Part shown: in pieces, positions 48,401 through 58,600 of the stretch
How positions within the stretch are numbered: the first letter of the stretch is position 1
Layout: every line of letters starts with the position of its first letter
Assembly: GCA_027625915.1 (NCBI GenBank)
Contig: JANTQA010000015.1
Coordinates: 310,001-374,000 of the forward strand
Origin: Anaeramoeba flamelloides
Lineage: Eukaryota > Metamonada > Anaeramoebidae
Reading direction: 5' to 3'
Length of the DNA: 64,000 nucleotides
Program-made: the position numbers and the translations under genes
Notes under the pieces: model-generated
Told to the model about the DNA's origin: nothing
Database searches by the model: none
The model's input: the letters and a program-made list of their open reading frames with translations, nothing else

Positions 48401-49044
48401 AATGCTTATATGATAATCAATCTCCTTCTTTTGACCAATGCTTGACAGAAAAACGGGGCAAATGGGATAGTAATTGCCAAGCGCAATCAGACTGCTTATC
48501 TTATTCAAATTGTAGTGATTGTAGGGTTAATGCTAATTGTTCCTGGTGCTATTATCAGTTAGAGTCAACTCAGTGTGTAGAAAGTTCTGACTGTGTAGCA
48601 AAAGATGGGATTGAAATTGAAACTTGTAACGACAACTTTGAAGATGATTATAATTGTACAGATTTTGATACTTGTTCGGACTGTTTTATAAATTACCCTT
48701 GGTGTAAGTGGGCATACACTGGCGACAATTATGAAAACAATGGGTGTTATTTTTGGGATTCGTCTGAAATTAATTTACAAGATAGTTTGGTTGTAGGTGA
48801 TTGTGAAGATATTACTCTTTGTTCTGAACGTTCGAATTGTAGTTATTGTGTTTCATCAGAAGATGGCGATAATATAGAGTGTGTTTGGTGCTATAATTCT
48901 GAGACTGAAAAGGGGGAATGCTACTTGGAAAAAAATGAGCCTGAATTGACTTGTTCAAAGAATTGTGTCGATGATGACACAGATAGCAGTGTTGGGTATT
49001 TCTTAAATTTTAATATATTCTTGTGGGTTTGTTTATTATTTTAA
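36440..49044 (+). CDS. Secreted, probably GPI-anchored PSI-repeat (plexin-repeat) cysteine-rich protein
   Basis: Three exons, 36440-36848, 42201-42651 and 48270-49044, join in phase (1, then 2) at GT-AG borders to give 544 residues. Residues 1-20 (MEIFKSLIFFFVFASFSNCF) are a signal peptide. The body holds about seven PSI-like repeats of the pattern C-x5-C-x2-C-x(5-8)-C-x-W-C...C. Examples are CEYRENCDECHNAGCTWC and CNDKNSCSNCTDTLNCIWC in exon 2, and CGKVENCSQCTTITGCNWC and CLSYSNCSDCRVNANCSWC in exon 3. Many N-x-S/T sites are present. The C-terminus, a short spacer after DDDTDSSVG then a hydrophobic tail NIFLWVCLLF, looks like a GPI signal rather than a full membrane span. PSI repeats usually occur in extracellular adhesion or signalling proteins. 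The two introns are 5.35 and 5.62 kb. Alternatively exon 1 could use a short intron (36849-36960) into a non-homologous tail, which I think less likely. Confidence 0.7.
38841..39124. repeat. Perfect 50-bp inverted repeat with 184-nt loop
   Basis: The left arm 38841-38890 (starting TAATAGTTATTACAATATTA) and the right arm 39075-39124 are exact reverse complements over 50 bases. They lie in the first intron of the PSI-repeat gene. The loop has no open frame. Perfect arms imply recent origin or active homogenisation. Confidence 0.85.
39247..40499. mobile_element. Family B element, full-length, with ATCGCGAT subterminal repeats
   Basis: It begins AGAGGTTTTGATGATAACAT and ends, inverted, ATCATCAAAACCTCT. 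ATT follows at the right and precedes at the left, a possible 3-bp target duplication. Inside both ends the palindrome ATCGCGAT and close variants recur. Four exact copies lie at 40290-40420, with one at about 39373 and variants at 39318-39360. The middle has no convincing protein. A shortened second copy lies at 49303-49908. Confidence 0.75.
44195..45227 (-). mobile_element. Tc1/mariner relic with transposase fossil
   Basis: The terminal inverted repeats are TAAACTCAATTCCAAAAAAT...GGGACACA on the left and GTGCCCCAATTTTTGGAATT...GAGTTTA on the right, with TA at both borders. On the minus strand, broken frames between about 44880 and 44560 give Tc1/mariner transposase blocks in order. MIWCARTHGIQTDLIIINGS precedes VNTECIINDII, as in the G-x-NS-x-Y-x-x-x-I region. 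Then come a HTS-like block and NSTNLNPIGNLWILN, matching the SPDLNPIENLWG signature. An internal copy of the end sequence lies at about 44384-44408. Stops and frame changes make it inactive. It sits in the second intron of the PSI-repeat gene. Confidence 0.8.
46367..46941 (-). mobile_element. 5'-truncated LINE insertion with target-site duplication
   Basis: Read on the minus strand, a frame ends NKFCPLCLKYEHKE, then IENIDHFLWVCPSYKKDR, then LSKRALRV and a stop. This is the C-x2-C-H-C finger found at the C-terminus of LINE ORF2 proteins. A T-run on the plus strand follows it, i.e. a poly-A tail. The 17-bp sequence AAAAAACTTGGTACTTT stands at 46350-46366 and again at 46942-46958, an intact target-site duplication. 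Only the last part of the LINE is present, typical of a copy dead on arrival. One frame change is seen upstream of the finger. The gene intron that hosts it belongs to the PSI-repeat protein. Confidence 0.85.
47170..47410 (+). repeat. Family C repeat, third copy
   Basis: The stretch carries TTTTAAAAAAGTGAGGAATC, then a TTTAAATATGATATAGAGGC block, then CCTCACTTTATTAAAACA. It parallels 22650-22800 in the same orientation. Non-coding, within the second PSI-gene intron. Confidence 0.6.
47556..47654 (-). mobile_element. Second LINE 3' tail
   Basis: About 100 bp matches the 3' end of the LINE at 46367-46941, including TAAGCGTAAAATCATAGATT, TTTCACGATT and CCTTTTACTTAAATT. It lies in the same orientation with a T-run at its left. 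It is a much shorter truncation of the same family, more diverged at the tail end. Confidence 0.75.
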
Positions 49045-50009
49045 TTTTTATTTGATCATATACAATTATAATAATTATTTCTTTTTTTGTTTTTTATTTG
49101 TATTTTTCCGAAAAAATCTTTATTAAAATAATGATTTTTTAAATAGTTAATTTATTAAAAAAAAAAAATTAAATAAACTCCAATTCAAAATTTTTAATAA
49201 TACCAAAATTCAATTTTTGAAAAATAAAAACTTATTTAATCAATTCTAGAAGATATAACAAATTAGAACCATTTGCTAATTGAACTGTTACCAAATATTT
49301 ATAGAGGTTTTGATGTTAATATGTATTATCTCGGTATTAGTTTTAAATTCGTGATAATATATAAACAAATCGCGATTAGTCCCACTTTATCATGAAAAAT
49401 CATAAAATCGCGCATTCAAACATTATTGTGGCAAAAAAAAGAAAAATTATTTTTTTGAAATAGCCTGAATAAATAATAACTTGACCTTTACAAATCTCAC
49501 TTTTACAACTCCTTCCCCCCTTTTAAAAATGTTGAGAAAAGTCTTCAAGTGTTTGAAAGTTTTGTAAGACATAAAGCTTTTGTAAAGGTAAAGGATTTGT
49601 TTGAAGTGAAAAAAAATTTTATATTTTTCATTTTTTTTTTTAACAAAATATAAAATCTCCTGCTTATTTTAGAATCAAACTAATAATAACTCCAATCCAA
49701 CAACGTGTCTGAATATCAAATAGATGCGTTTTCTTAAAATGGAGTTTTTACCTTCACTAGTTAAATAACCAAAAAGACTAAAGAGTAATTTTCATTATTA
49801 GAGGTGATCGATCAAACAGCAAAACTTTTAAACTCTAGTTGTGTTTTCAGTCCAATATAATTATACTCAAAGAAGAAGAATAGGAAGAAAACAATAGTCG
49901 TGACAAGCTTAATAATTGGAATTGAGTTTTAATTTCTCGAAAAGATTATGAAATTATTTATTTTTTCTAATTTTTGCTTTCTTTCCTACTCGTTTTTCAG
50001 AACACAAAA
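49045..50009. other. Intergenic region filled by a nested transposon
   Basis: Most of this short gap is one family A element interrupted by a family B fragment (49174-49932). Only about 75 bp separates it from the AG at 49999-50000 before the next coding exon. Promoter or 5' leader sequences of the RGG gene therefore lie in or upstream of mobile DNA. Confidence 0.6.
49174..49932. mobile_element. Family A MITE (copy A4) split by a family B fragment
   Basis: The left family A end TAAACTCCAATTCAAAATTT at 49174 runs about 125 bp collinear with the other copies. Then AGAGGTTTTGATGTTAATAT at 49304 starts family B, collinear with 39249-39860. After about 49908 the family A right end TTGGAATTGAGTTTTA closes the structure. 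The right half of family B is missing. The order of events is A first, B into A, then loss. Confidence 0.7.
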
Positions 50010-53000
50010 ATGAATCAAAGACCATACCAACTTCAAACAGGTTTTAATAACCAAAGTTACTACCAACCCCGAGGAAGAGGTGGAAGAGGAAGAGGTTATG
50101 GAAGAGGCAGAGGTGGAGTAATAGGCAGAGGTTATAGAATAGGTAGAGGTGGCATCAGAGGAAGAAGCCGTGGAAGAGGAAGAGGAAGAGGAAGTGGAAG
50201 TGGAAGTGGGTATGAAAATTATAAAAATAGAAGAATAATGAATAACAACCAAAATAACTTTAATTTTAACAATAACCCAAACTTTAACAATATGAATAAC
50301 CAAAACCAAAACAATTTTAATAATATGAACAACCAACAACAAAATTTTCAAAAGAGAAACAACCAACAACAAAACAATTTTCAAAAAGAAAAAGGTAATG
50401 CAAGCTAACGTTTTTTTCTTTTTTTTTTCTCTTTATTCTTCCTTTTAAACATCTTCCTTCATAAAAAAAAAACAAATAAATGGAAAATAAAAAACGATCT
50501 TTCTTGTTTATTTGATCATTTTTGAACTCATGTCATTTCAATACTAAAATACATTATTTACTCAACACACATAATATATGTCTATGATTAACTCATTAAA
50601 GAAATCAAAGAAACACCAACCTTGGGACAAATTGAAAAAAAAATTCAAAAAGCACAACAAAATACCAACAATAAGCTTGGTGAACTAGAAACTCAAGATC
50701 AAGAAAAAGCACAAAAAATCTATGAATACCTGAAGAAATTTCGCGTCTTTTGTAAAAATAGTAACCTAAACACAGCCGAAAATTTACTTTCAGATATTGA
50801 AAATATATCAATTGTATTAGCAAATGTGATAAATTCAGAATTAAAAACACACAAATCCTTGAAAAAATATGTAAGTAATTTAACCATTTTCCTTTTTTTT
50901 GCACCGAGACAATTCTTTTTCCACAAAAGAAAAAAAACAAACAAATTAGTTTTGTTTTACTTTTTCTTTGAAAGTTATTCTTTTTATTTTTCCTTTTTTA
51001 TTTTCTTTCACTTTTTCTTTTTTTGTTTTTTTGAAAAAAAAAAATGACTAAAATGGTCTATTAAGGGAATAGTAAATTAAAAAATGTCTTCTAGTAAATT
51101 TAATAGCAAATTCCAAAAAAATTATTGCATCTTGAAATTGAAAAATTCAGTAAAAATCTGATTACTACAAAACCAAACTTACTTTTAATACTATTTTTCA
51201 GTTTTGAATAATTGTTTTTAAAAGATCTGATCCATTTTTCTCATTTTTGTAAAGTTCAAAATTCAACATATTTCTGAATTATTTAAGAAAAATTATTTTC
51301 CACAAAAGAAGAAAGAAATCTCATAGTCTATGAAAGAAGTGTACCAAAACAGACTTTAAAAATGAAACTTTAATTTTTGGAATAACAAAATATAAATAAT
51401 ATTACTCAATTTCAAAAATATTATCAATAAATATTTTAAACTTAAAAAATATATTTTATTTATTTTGATTCAAATAACAGTTATAATCAATTTTTTCTTT
51501 TTATTGAATAAAAAAATATGAGAAAAAAAACCAAACAAATAAATTAAATATTCTCCCAAAATACTTTTTTAAAACCTGGAGAATTCAACTTATAATCTAA
51601 AGAAATACTTTTTTAATTTGATTATTTTTGTATCAATAATGAATAACCCAATCTTAATTCTTTCAGTTCAGTCATTTAGTAATAGCTCAAAGATTAAATG
51701 TGCCGATAGATTTTAACGATTATTTTGAAATTTTTTAAAGATTTTCAAACCAATAAAACTAATTCAAATGCATAATTCTAATAAAAAAAAAAAAAAATAG
51801 ATATTCACAAACAAGTGATTTTAATACTAACAGTTGGTTTTTTATCCTCTTAATATTTGAGAAAAGAATATTACTGAATGTTTTAAATTTCAAGAAATTT
51901 AATAAATATTTTTGAATCAAATAAATAATCAATTTTTTTAGATCTTTAAGGATTCAATTCTTTGATTTATTTTTCATTTTTTTTTTAAAATAAGACTAAA
52001 TTTTCAATTCTATTTGTTCATAAAAATTCTCAGAAATTACTAAAAGTGAGATTTCTTCAAAATAAAAATCTTTTGGCAAATTTTTCTTTTTACAATTAGA
52101 TCCAAAAATCCAAACAAAAAAGGATTCAGATCTTTGTGACTGAAAATTAGATTGAAGAAAAATGAATTGTTTTAAAAATGATAATTCATCTCTCTAATGT
52201 TGACAAATGAAGTTTACTTATCGGTTTTAATCCTACCCTTTCGTAAATAATTACTCTATTACCTTTGGGGAAAAAAATAAATAAGAGTTACTAGTCCCTT
52301 AAACCGATCACTTTTGAAAACTCACAACTAATAAAAACCAACACTCTCGATTTAATGAAAATAATCCATAATTCTACGATAACTACAACAATAGAACAAT
52401 TCTCTGGTAAACAACAAAGAGAAATTCCCAAACAAAAAAATTAATGAAGAATTTTGTAAAAATCCTGTACTCAGAAGATTAAAGAGCAAACTAGGAGGAA
52501 AATACTCCAAAAACAAATATGATTTGAAGGAATTTCAAAACGGCAATTTAACAAAATTAATTTTAACCACTATTGACATTAGGACCTTTTTAACTGGCAC
52601 ATTGTCAACGTTTCCCGAATTAAAAGAAAAAACAGAACTTGAACCCTCATGGACAGAGAAAGAATTAAATTCATTTATTGATCATTTAACAAAACGAATG
52701 AGTAAATGCAGACCACCGAAAAAAAAATTATATGGTGTAGGTATAAGAACATATTATATCGATCCTGTCTTAATTTTCGCTTGTTCAAATTTCACAAATA
52801 AAATCTTATATTGGCCCAATTATTGGATTAACGATTCGATCATTGGCGGTAGATGCGAATCTGCAGTCTTAACCAAGGATTTACGTCCATTGATTGTAAT
52901 TAAGGAAGTCAGAAGAGATCATGGCTTTGAGGTCTCTGAATATCAAATGATGCCAATGCTATTTGCAATTAACGATATTTTCATAAACAAAACAAAACAA

Positions 53001-53243
53001 CTTTCTCCAAAAAGTGATGAAAAAAATGATGAAAAAAATTTGCAATACACCCCTGTTTTTGGTATAATCACAGACGGTGAATTTTGGCAGTTTATGAAAT
53101 ACGATCATTCTCCCGAACAAATTGGAAAAGAACCCGAAATAACTGTTACGAGATTATTATCTTTTGTAAAGGAACCTGAACATATTGTTGGATTAATGTA
53201 CAAAATAATTAAATTCCAATTAGCAAATCTCAATGAAAATTAA
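50010..53243 (+). CDS. RGG-box / Asn-rich protein with C-terminal nuclease-fold-like domain
   Basis: Exons 50010-50394, 50602-50870 and 52395-53243 join in phase (1, 0) at GT-AG borders to give 500 residues. Residues about 18-70 are an Arg/Gly box (RGRGGRGRGYGRGRGG), followed by an Asn/Gln-rich stretch to about 125, typical of RNA-binding or condensate-forming proteins. Residues about 130-218 are Lys/Glu-rich and helical, probably a coiled coil. The C-terminal domain includes INEEFCKNPVLRRLKSKLGG, then GGRCESAVLTKDLRPLIVIK, EVRRDHGFEVSEYQ and VFGIITDGEFWQFMKYD. The Glu, then a hydrophobic strand with Lys/Glu, then a Gln-bearing helix and G-x-x-TDG-x-x-W is the layout of PD-(D/E)XK-like domains. 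The catalytic triad order (IKEV rather than IEVK) is not standard, so activity is doubtful. An AG just before 50001 suggests a 5' UTR intron. I do not recognise a named orthologue. Confidence 0.75.
51061..52302. mobile_element. TTAA-flanked element, 1.24 kb, in RGG-gene intron
   Basis: The left end is TTAAGGGAATAGTAAATTA; the right end, inverted, reads TTAAGGGACTAGTAACTC. TTAA stands at both borders. It fills nearly all of the 1.52 kb intron 50871-52394. No open frame of transposase size remains. It has the same outer twelve or so bases as the 180 bp elements at 9011 and 34924, so it could be a longer member from which the short ones derive. Confidence 0.65.
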
Positions 53244-53336
53244 AAGGATAGAGAAGTAAGATTATGTAAGGAACATCAGCAAGGAAAAGTAAAAGTGAAA
53301 AGGGTATCACAAAAAAATTAATGAGGATTAATAAAT

Positions 53337-53370
<34 letters not shown>

Positions 53371-55668
53371 ATGTTATATTCATAGTTGCCTAGTATTTGT
53401 TTTTAATTATTCCTTAATTACTTTGAAAAAAAAAAAAACAATAAAAATGATTTGATGTTTTTCTAATATTCTTTGGTCTTTATGTTTATTTAAAAAGTTC
53501 AAAAAACTTTGACATTTTAAAAACATTTTTTTGTTGCTTTGATAGGAAAATACTTTAAATTGAATTAATAGGATTGTTAAATTATATGAAATGTTATTTT
53601 GATAAATATACACTATTTTGAAAATTTTTTTATTGAGAATTAAAATATAAAGCTTTAAAAAAGGGTGAAAGAATTTCAAAATTAATAAAAGTAAATAGAT
53701 TATCAAAAATACTTTTAAAAAAATAGAGTTTTTGTTTAAATAATAATTTAAAACTTTAATTAATTTTATCAAAATTTTTTAATTTGAAAAGTTTTAAAAA
53801 AGGTGATAAAAATTATTTTGTAACTTTAATTCATAAATACTTCAGAAAAAAATATACTATTAATGAAATTGTATTTTAATATCATATTATGGCTATCATG
53901 TTCTTCTTTTATTAGATATATTGGTTTTGGCATTTGTGAAGAATTGATTTTGTAAAAAAGTTCAAACTTGGAATTATAAAAATTGGTCCTCTGTCGGTTT
54001 AAGTAGAGGTGAAACAGAAAAAAATTAGTTTTGATACTATATTTAGATATTCCAAAGAATTACTTTTTTTATCTTGAAACTTTGTGTCTTTTAATTTCTT
54101 TATTCCTGACTAATTTTTAAAATCAAATTTAATACGAATTTTGAGAAGGAAATAATGGAAATACAGTTATGAACTATCAAAAAAATAGCATAATCCACAA
54201 TTATTGAAAAAATATTTTTGTAGGATATAATATGTTAAAAACTGGAGGGGGTGTTAAATATGTTTATTGTATAATTGTTTTCGATAGGAACTATTTTTCA
54301 TAGAATGTGACGAAATTTCGGTTAATTGGTTCTCACAATAAAAATTTATAATATTTTTGAAGTTAGGAAATCAATTATTTTTGATAAAAAGAGAATCTAA
54401 TGAAGTAGTGTTTTTTTTGATACTTGTACCTATTTTTTTTGTTTTTTTTTTTTGAGAAATTTATTAAAATTGCAGTTAAAAGTGTATTAATATGTTTATA
54501 AAGAAATTAGGATACTATTTGTCAAATTTGATTTATTACATTTTTCAAAAACAATTAAAATTAAAAAAATTTTTAAAAAGCTAATTAAAAGTTTTAAATT
54601 ATTATTTAAATAAAAAATGTTTATTTTTTTAATAAGTTTTTGTTACAGTTTATTTGTTTTTATTAATTTTGGAATTTTATCACACTTTTTTTAAAATTAT
54701 GACAAAATACCTTTTGTTTTTTTTTATTAATTTTTTATAAAAAAAATTATGTAAATTGTAATATATAAACTAAAAATCAAAATTTTCCACATAGTTAAAA
54801 CAATTTAAAAGAAACACACTAATACTATTTAATTCAAATTAGAAATAATTTGGATTTTTTGAAAAAATATGAAAATCATTTTTTCAACTTTTAGTTTTTT
54901 GTTTTCATTTTATTTTTTGAATTATCCCAACTTGTTTTTGAGATCAAAATTTTTCGAATACGATTGATATTAACTTAAAGTCGAGTTGTTCCATATAGGG
55001 GATCTCAAATAAAATTAGTTCAATGGTATCTAACCAATTGATCAACCAATATTCCTAATAGAATTTGAACAAATTTATCTAATTTATTTTGTTTTGCCTC
55101 TCTCCAAAATTTTAATAGACCGATAATTTATTTGTATTGATAATTATTGATTTGTTGTTTTGTGAGAATTGTAATTTATAAACAAATGTTAAAATTTCAA
55201 ATTAGTAAATGATTCTAATTGAGTATTTACCTTCTAGAATTGATGAAATGAGATTTTTTTTCAAAAATTGAATTTTAGTGTGTTAAAAATTTTGAATTTG
55301 GGTTTACATAGACGAATATTGAGGTATATTTATCCGTTAGGTGAAGTATCCCCTTTTCTCACTGTTCAACGGATATCTGACTTTCTGAATAATTGGTTGG
55401 AGAGAAAAACAATGAAAAAAAAATAAAAAAATATTATTGATTGGAAACAAAATTTTTAATTAATTTGTTTTATTATTAAATTTAAAAATGATTTAAAAGT
55501 AAGGGTTATAATTAATTAGTTATTAAAAGAGTATAAGATGTGTGAAACAACAAAATAAAAAGTAAAAGAAAATGAAAAAGTAAAAATAAAAGCAAAAGTA
55601 AAAGCAAAATCAAATAGAAAAAATCAAAAAAGAAAAAAAAAAAAAATTTTTTTTTCTTTTTATAAAAT
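53244..55668. other. Convergent intergenic region
   Basis: This is the 3' space between the RGG gene (+) and VPS11 (-). It has an (AT)n microsatellite at 53344-53371 and otherwise only A/T-rich sequence. The minus-strand frame at 53407-53772 has the composition of non-coding DNA. No terminator or further gene was recognised. Confidence 0.6.
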
Positions 55669-58600
55669 TTAATTTTTTTGATTTTTTTTTGAAAGGATTG
55701 ACGAAGAAAATAAAGATCTACCAAAATATTCAGCAACTTTACCAAACCCGTCTTCAGAATTTTCAAGTTGATGGAAAAATTCTTCATGATTTTCAGCCGA
55801 TTCCTCTAAAGCGACTTTCCTTTCTTTAATTTGATTATGTTCATCTATACATAAAGGGCATTCGTTATCAACGGAAACGCAATTAGCATGCATTGTGTGC
55901 CCACACATAAAATGAATTTTGGGGAGGTCAAGTCTTCTATTACAATAGCTGCATTGGTTTAATTGGAAAATCTTTGCTGTTGTTCTAAATTCTTCGAGTT
56001 CGTGTCGTAAAGATTTGTTTTGCTCTTGATATTTTTTAATTTCTCTTTTCTCGTTTTCAATTTCCTCGTTTTCCTTTCTAATCATTTTCATTAAGTGTTC
56101 TTGCACTGTACCAAGGGTAACTTTTGATTCCTTCGCCAAAATTTTGATAACCAACAATGGTGGGATCAGTTGCCCCTCTTCAATGGTCTCTAAGACTTCC
56201 TGAATGTAAGGTGTGACGTTTTCGTTTTCTATTGAGGCAAAATAGCTCAACACCTGTAGCCACAAATTACGATCTTGACTGGCATAATTTTTACATGAAG
56301 CAATTACATTTTTATAGTCATGTATTTCCATATAATGTTGAACAATTTCATGGTAGAGTCCCATTGTATTTAGCATGTATGTGATTCCTTCTTTAAAATT
56401 ATGCATTTGTACCAATACTAAGGCATGATTTTCATCGTAATTGGCTTGTGGATCTTTTAATAACTTGTAGGCCTTTGTTAATCGTTCTTGTTTGTTTTTT
56501 TGTTTTCGCTCTTCTTTATTGTCTTTGTTTTTGTTGATATTTTCTTCATTTGTTTTGTTAGTCTGTTTTTTCTTTTTTTTTTGTTTTTTTTTTTTGGAAT
56601 TTTTATTAAAATCTGTTAGTAATTGTAGGTCGGAACTCGAATCTGATTCAGACTCTGAGATCTTGATATTATCAGACAATGACGAATTATCTGAGTCGGT
56701 TAGAATTTGATGTGATTCCTTTTCCTTTTCCTTTTCTTTTTCTTTTTCATCCTCAGAAGTGTTTAAATTGATTTCTTTTTCTTTTTCGATTTCCATTTCA
56801 ATTTCCTTTTCTTCCTTTTTATTATCCTTATCCTCATCATCATCCTCATCATCATCATCATCAATGTCAATATCATCTCTTAAATATAATTCTAAAAGTG
56901 TACCATATACAGAGGTTGAAGCATTTGGATCCTTTTCGATAACTTTCTCTAAAAAATAAATTAACCAATTTGGTTTTTCGACAAAAAAATGAATAAATTT
57001 TTCAGGTTTTAATTTTTTAAAATCAGATTTTTTATTGTTAAGTCCCTTTTTTTGATTTCTATTTCTTGGAGCGTTTGACATTTCAGAAAATAAAGAATTC
57101 CTATTAGACATTTCAGATTGTTGATCAAATAAATCTAAAGTTTTTACTTCAACATCCAAATCATCTTTAATTTGAATTTTTGAGGTCTTTTCCTCGAAAT
57201 CAATAAAATTATTAGATTCGTCCGAATTTTCATCAAGGAAATTCCTTCTATTTTTATTTTGGCTTTGTAAATTTGAGGATGATAACGATGATGATGATTT
57301 TGATGAGACTATTGTGGAATGGCCAACGGTACAAAAATCAATTAATAAATCTGTAGTTTGCTGAGGAAAATGGTTAACCAGCGCATTTCCATATTCTTTT
57401 AAAATTGGTTTTACATCATTAACATGTAATGATTTTAAATAATCTAACGCGGCTTGATAATCTTTTTGATCTTCTAATAATAGTTTCACGCAATAATCAT
57501 GTTCTTTATGCTTTTTGGCTAAATAAAGTGCATGGCCAAAGTATTCTGCATGTCGAAGTACCCGGATTGCAGTCGTAACCTCAAATTTTTTATCTTGCTT
57601 TCTAATAAATTCATGTAATTTTTCTTCATTTTTCAATTTTGTATAACAATTTAATAATAGAGTAGTGTGTTCGCTTTTTGCTTTATTTCTTGAATGCAAT
57701 TCTTCCAAATATAATGTTAAATTTTCAATTCTTTGTGCGTCTAAAAATTTTCTAATGATGTATGATGGCTCTAATGTTCCAATGGTTTGGGTATACTGTT
57801 GAATGGCTCCGTCATAATCTCCTTTTGCATATAAATGATCACCATATTTCCTAAACATATCCACAATCCCATTTTCATTATATTTATGATCTCTTGCCAA
57901 TCCAATAGCTACATCATATAAATTTTTTTTAAATAGTGTTTCTAATTTTGTTTGTAATCCTTTTTCTTCAATTCTATAAATCTAATTCATAGATAATTAT
58001 TGTTTTTTTTAAATTGGTTTTTTGTAAATGTTTTCAAAAAGAGTTTTAAATTAAAGAATATTTTATTTTTTAGAAAAGAAGATAAAAAAAAAAAAGAAGA
58101 AGTTTTTGGTGATATTTTGTTGAATTTCAAGAACTTGATTTATTTTTATTTAATTTAAAAAAAATATGTAAATTTGATCTCTTGATGTTTTTTAATAATT
58201 ATTACATTTTATTTCTTCGTATTTTTTAAAAATGAAATAACTAATTTTTTTTTGCATAAGAATGAAATCTATATCATATCCAGTATTTTATATAATTAGG
58301 GTCTGATGAAATAATTTTTTGAACTTTTTTTATTCTTAATATAAAATTTTGGTGTGAAAAAAAAATGTAAAAATTAATATTTAGTCAGATTTTGGGATTG
58401 GTATTAATTTAAAAAAGATCGTTTTTATCAATGTTTAACAGTATATTCAGAATTCAACATTTAAATCAAATTTAAAAAAATAATTACATTTTAATTTGAT
58501 TATTCCCTTTTAAATTTCTTGGTTTCTTTTGAAAAAATACTTTATATTGTGGGAAAAGGGTGAAACACATTTTTTAAATTGGAAACTTTAATAGAATCAC

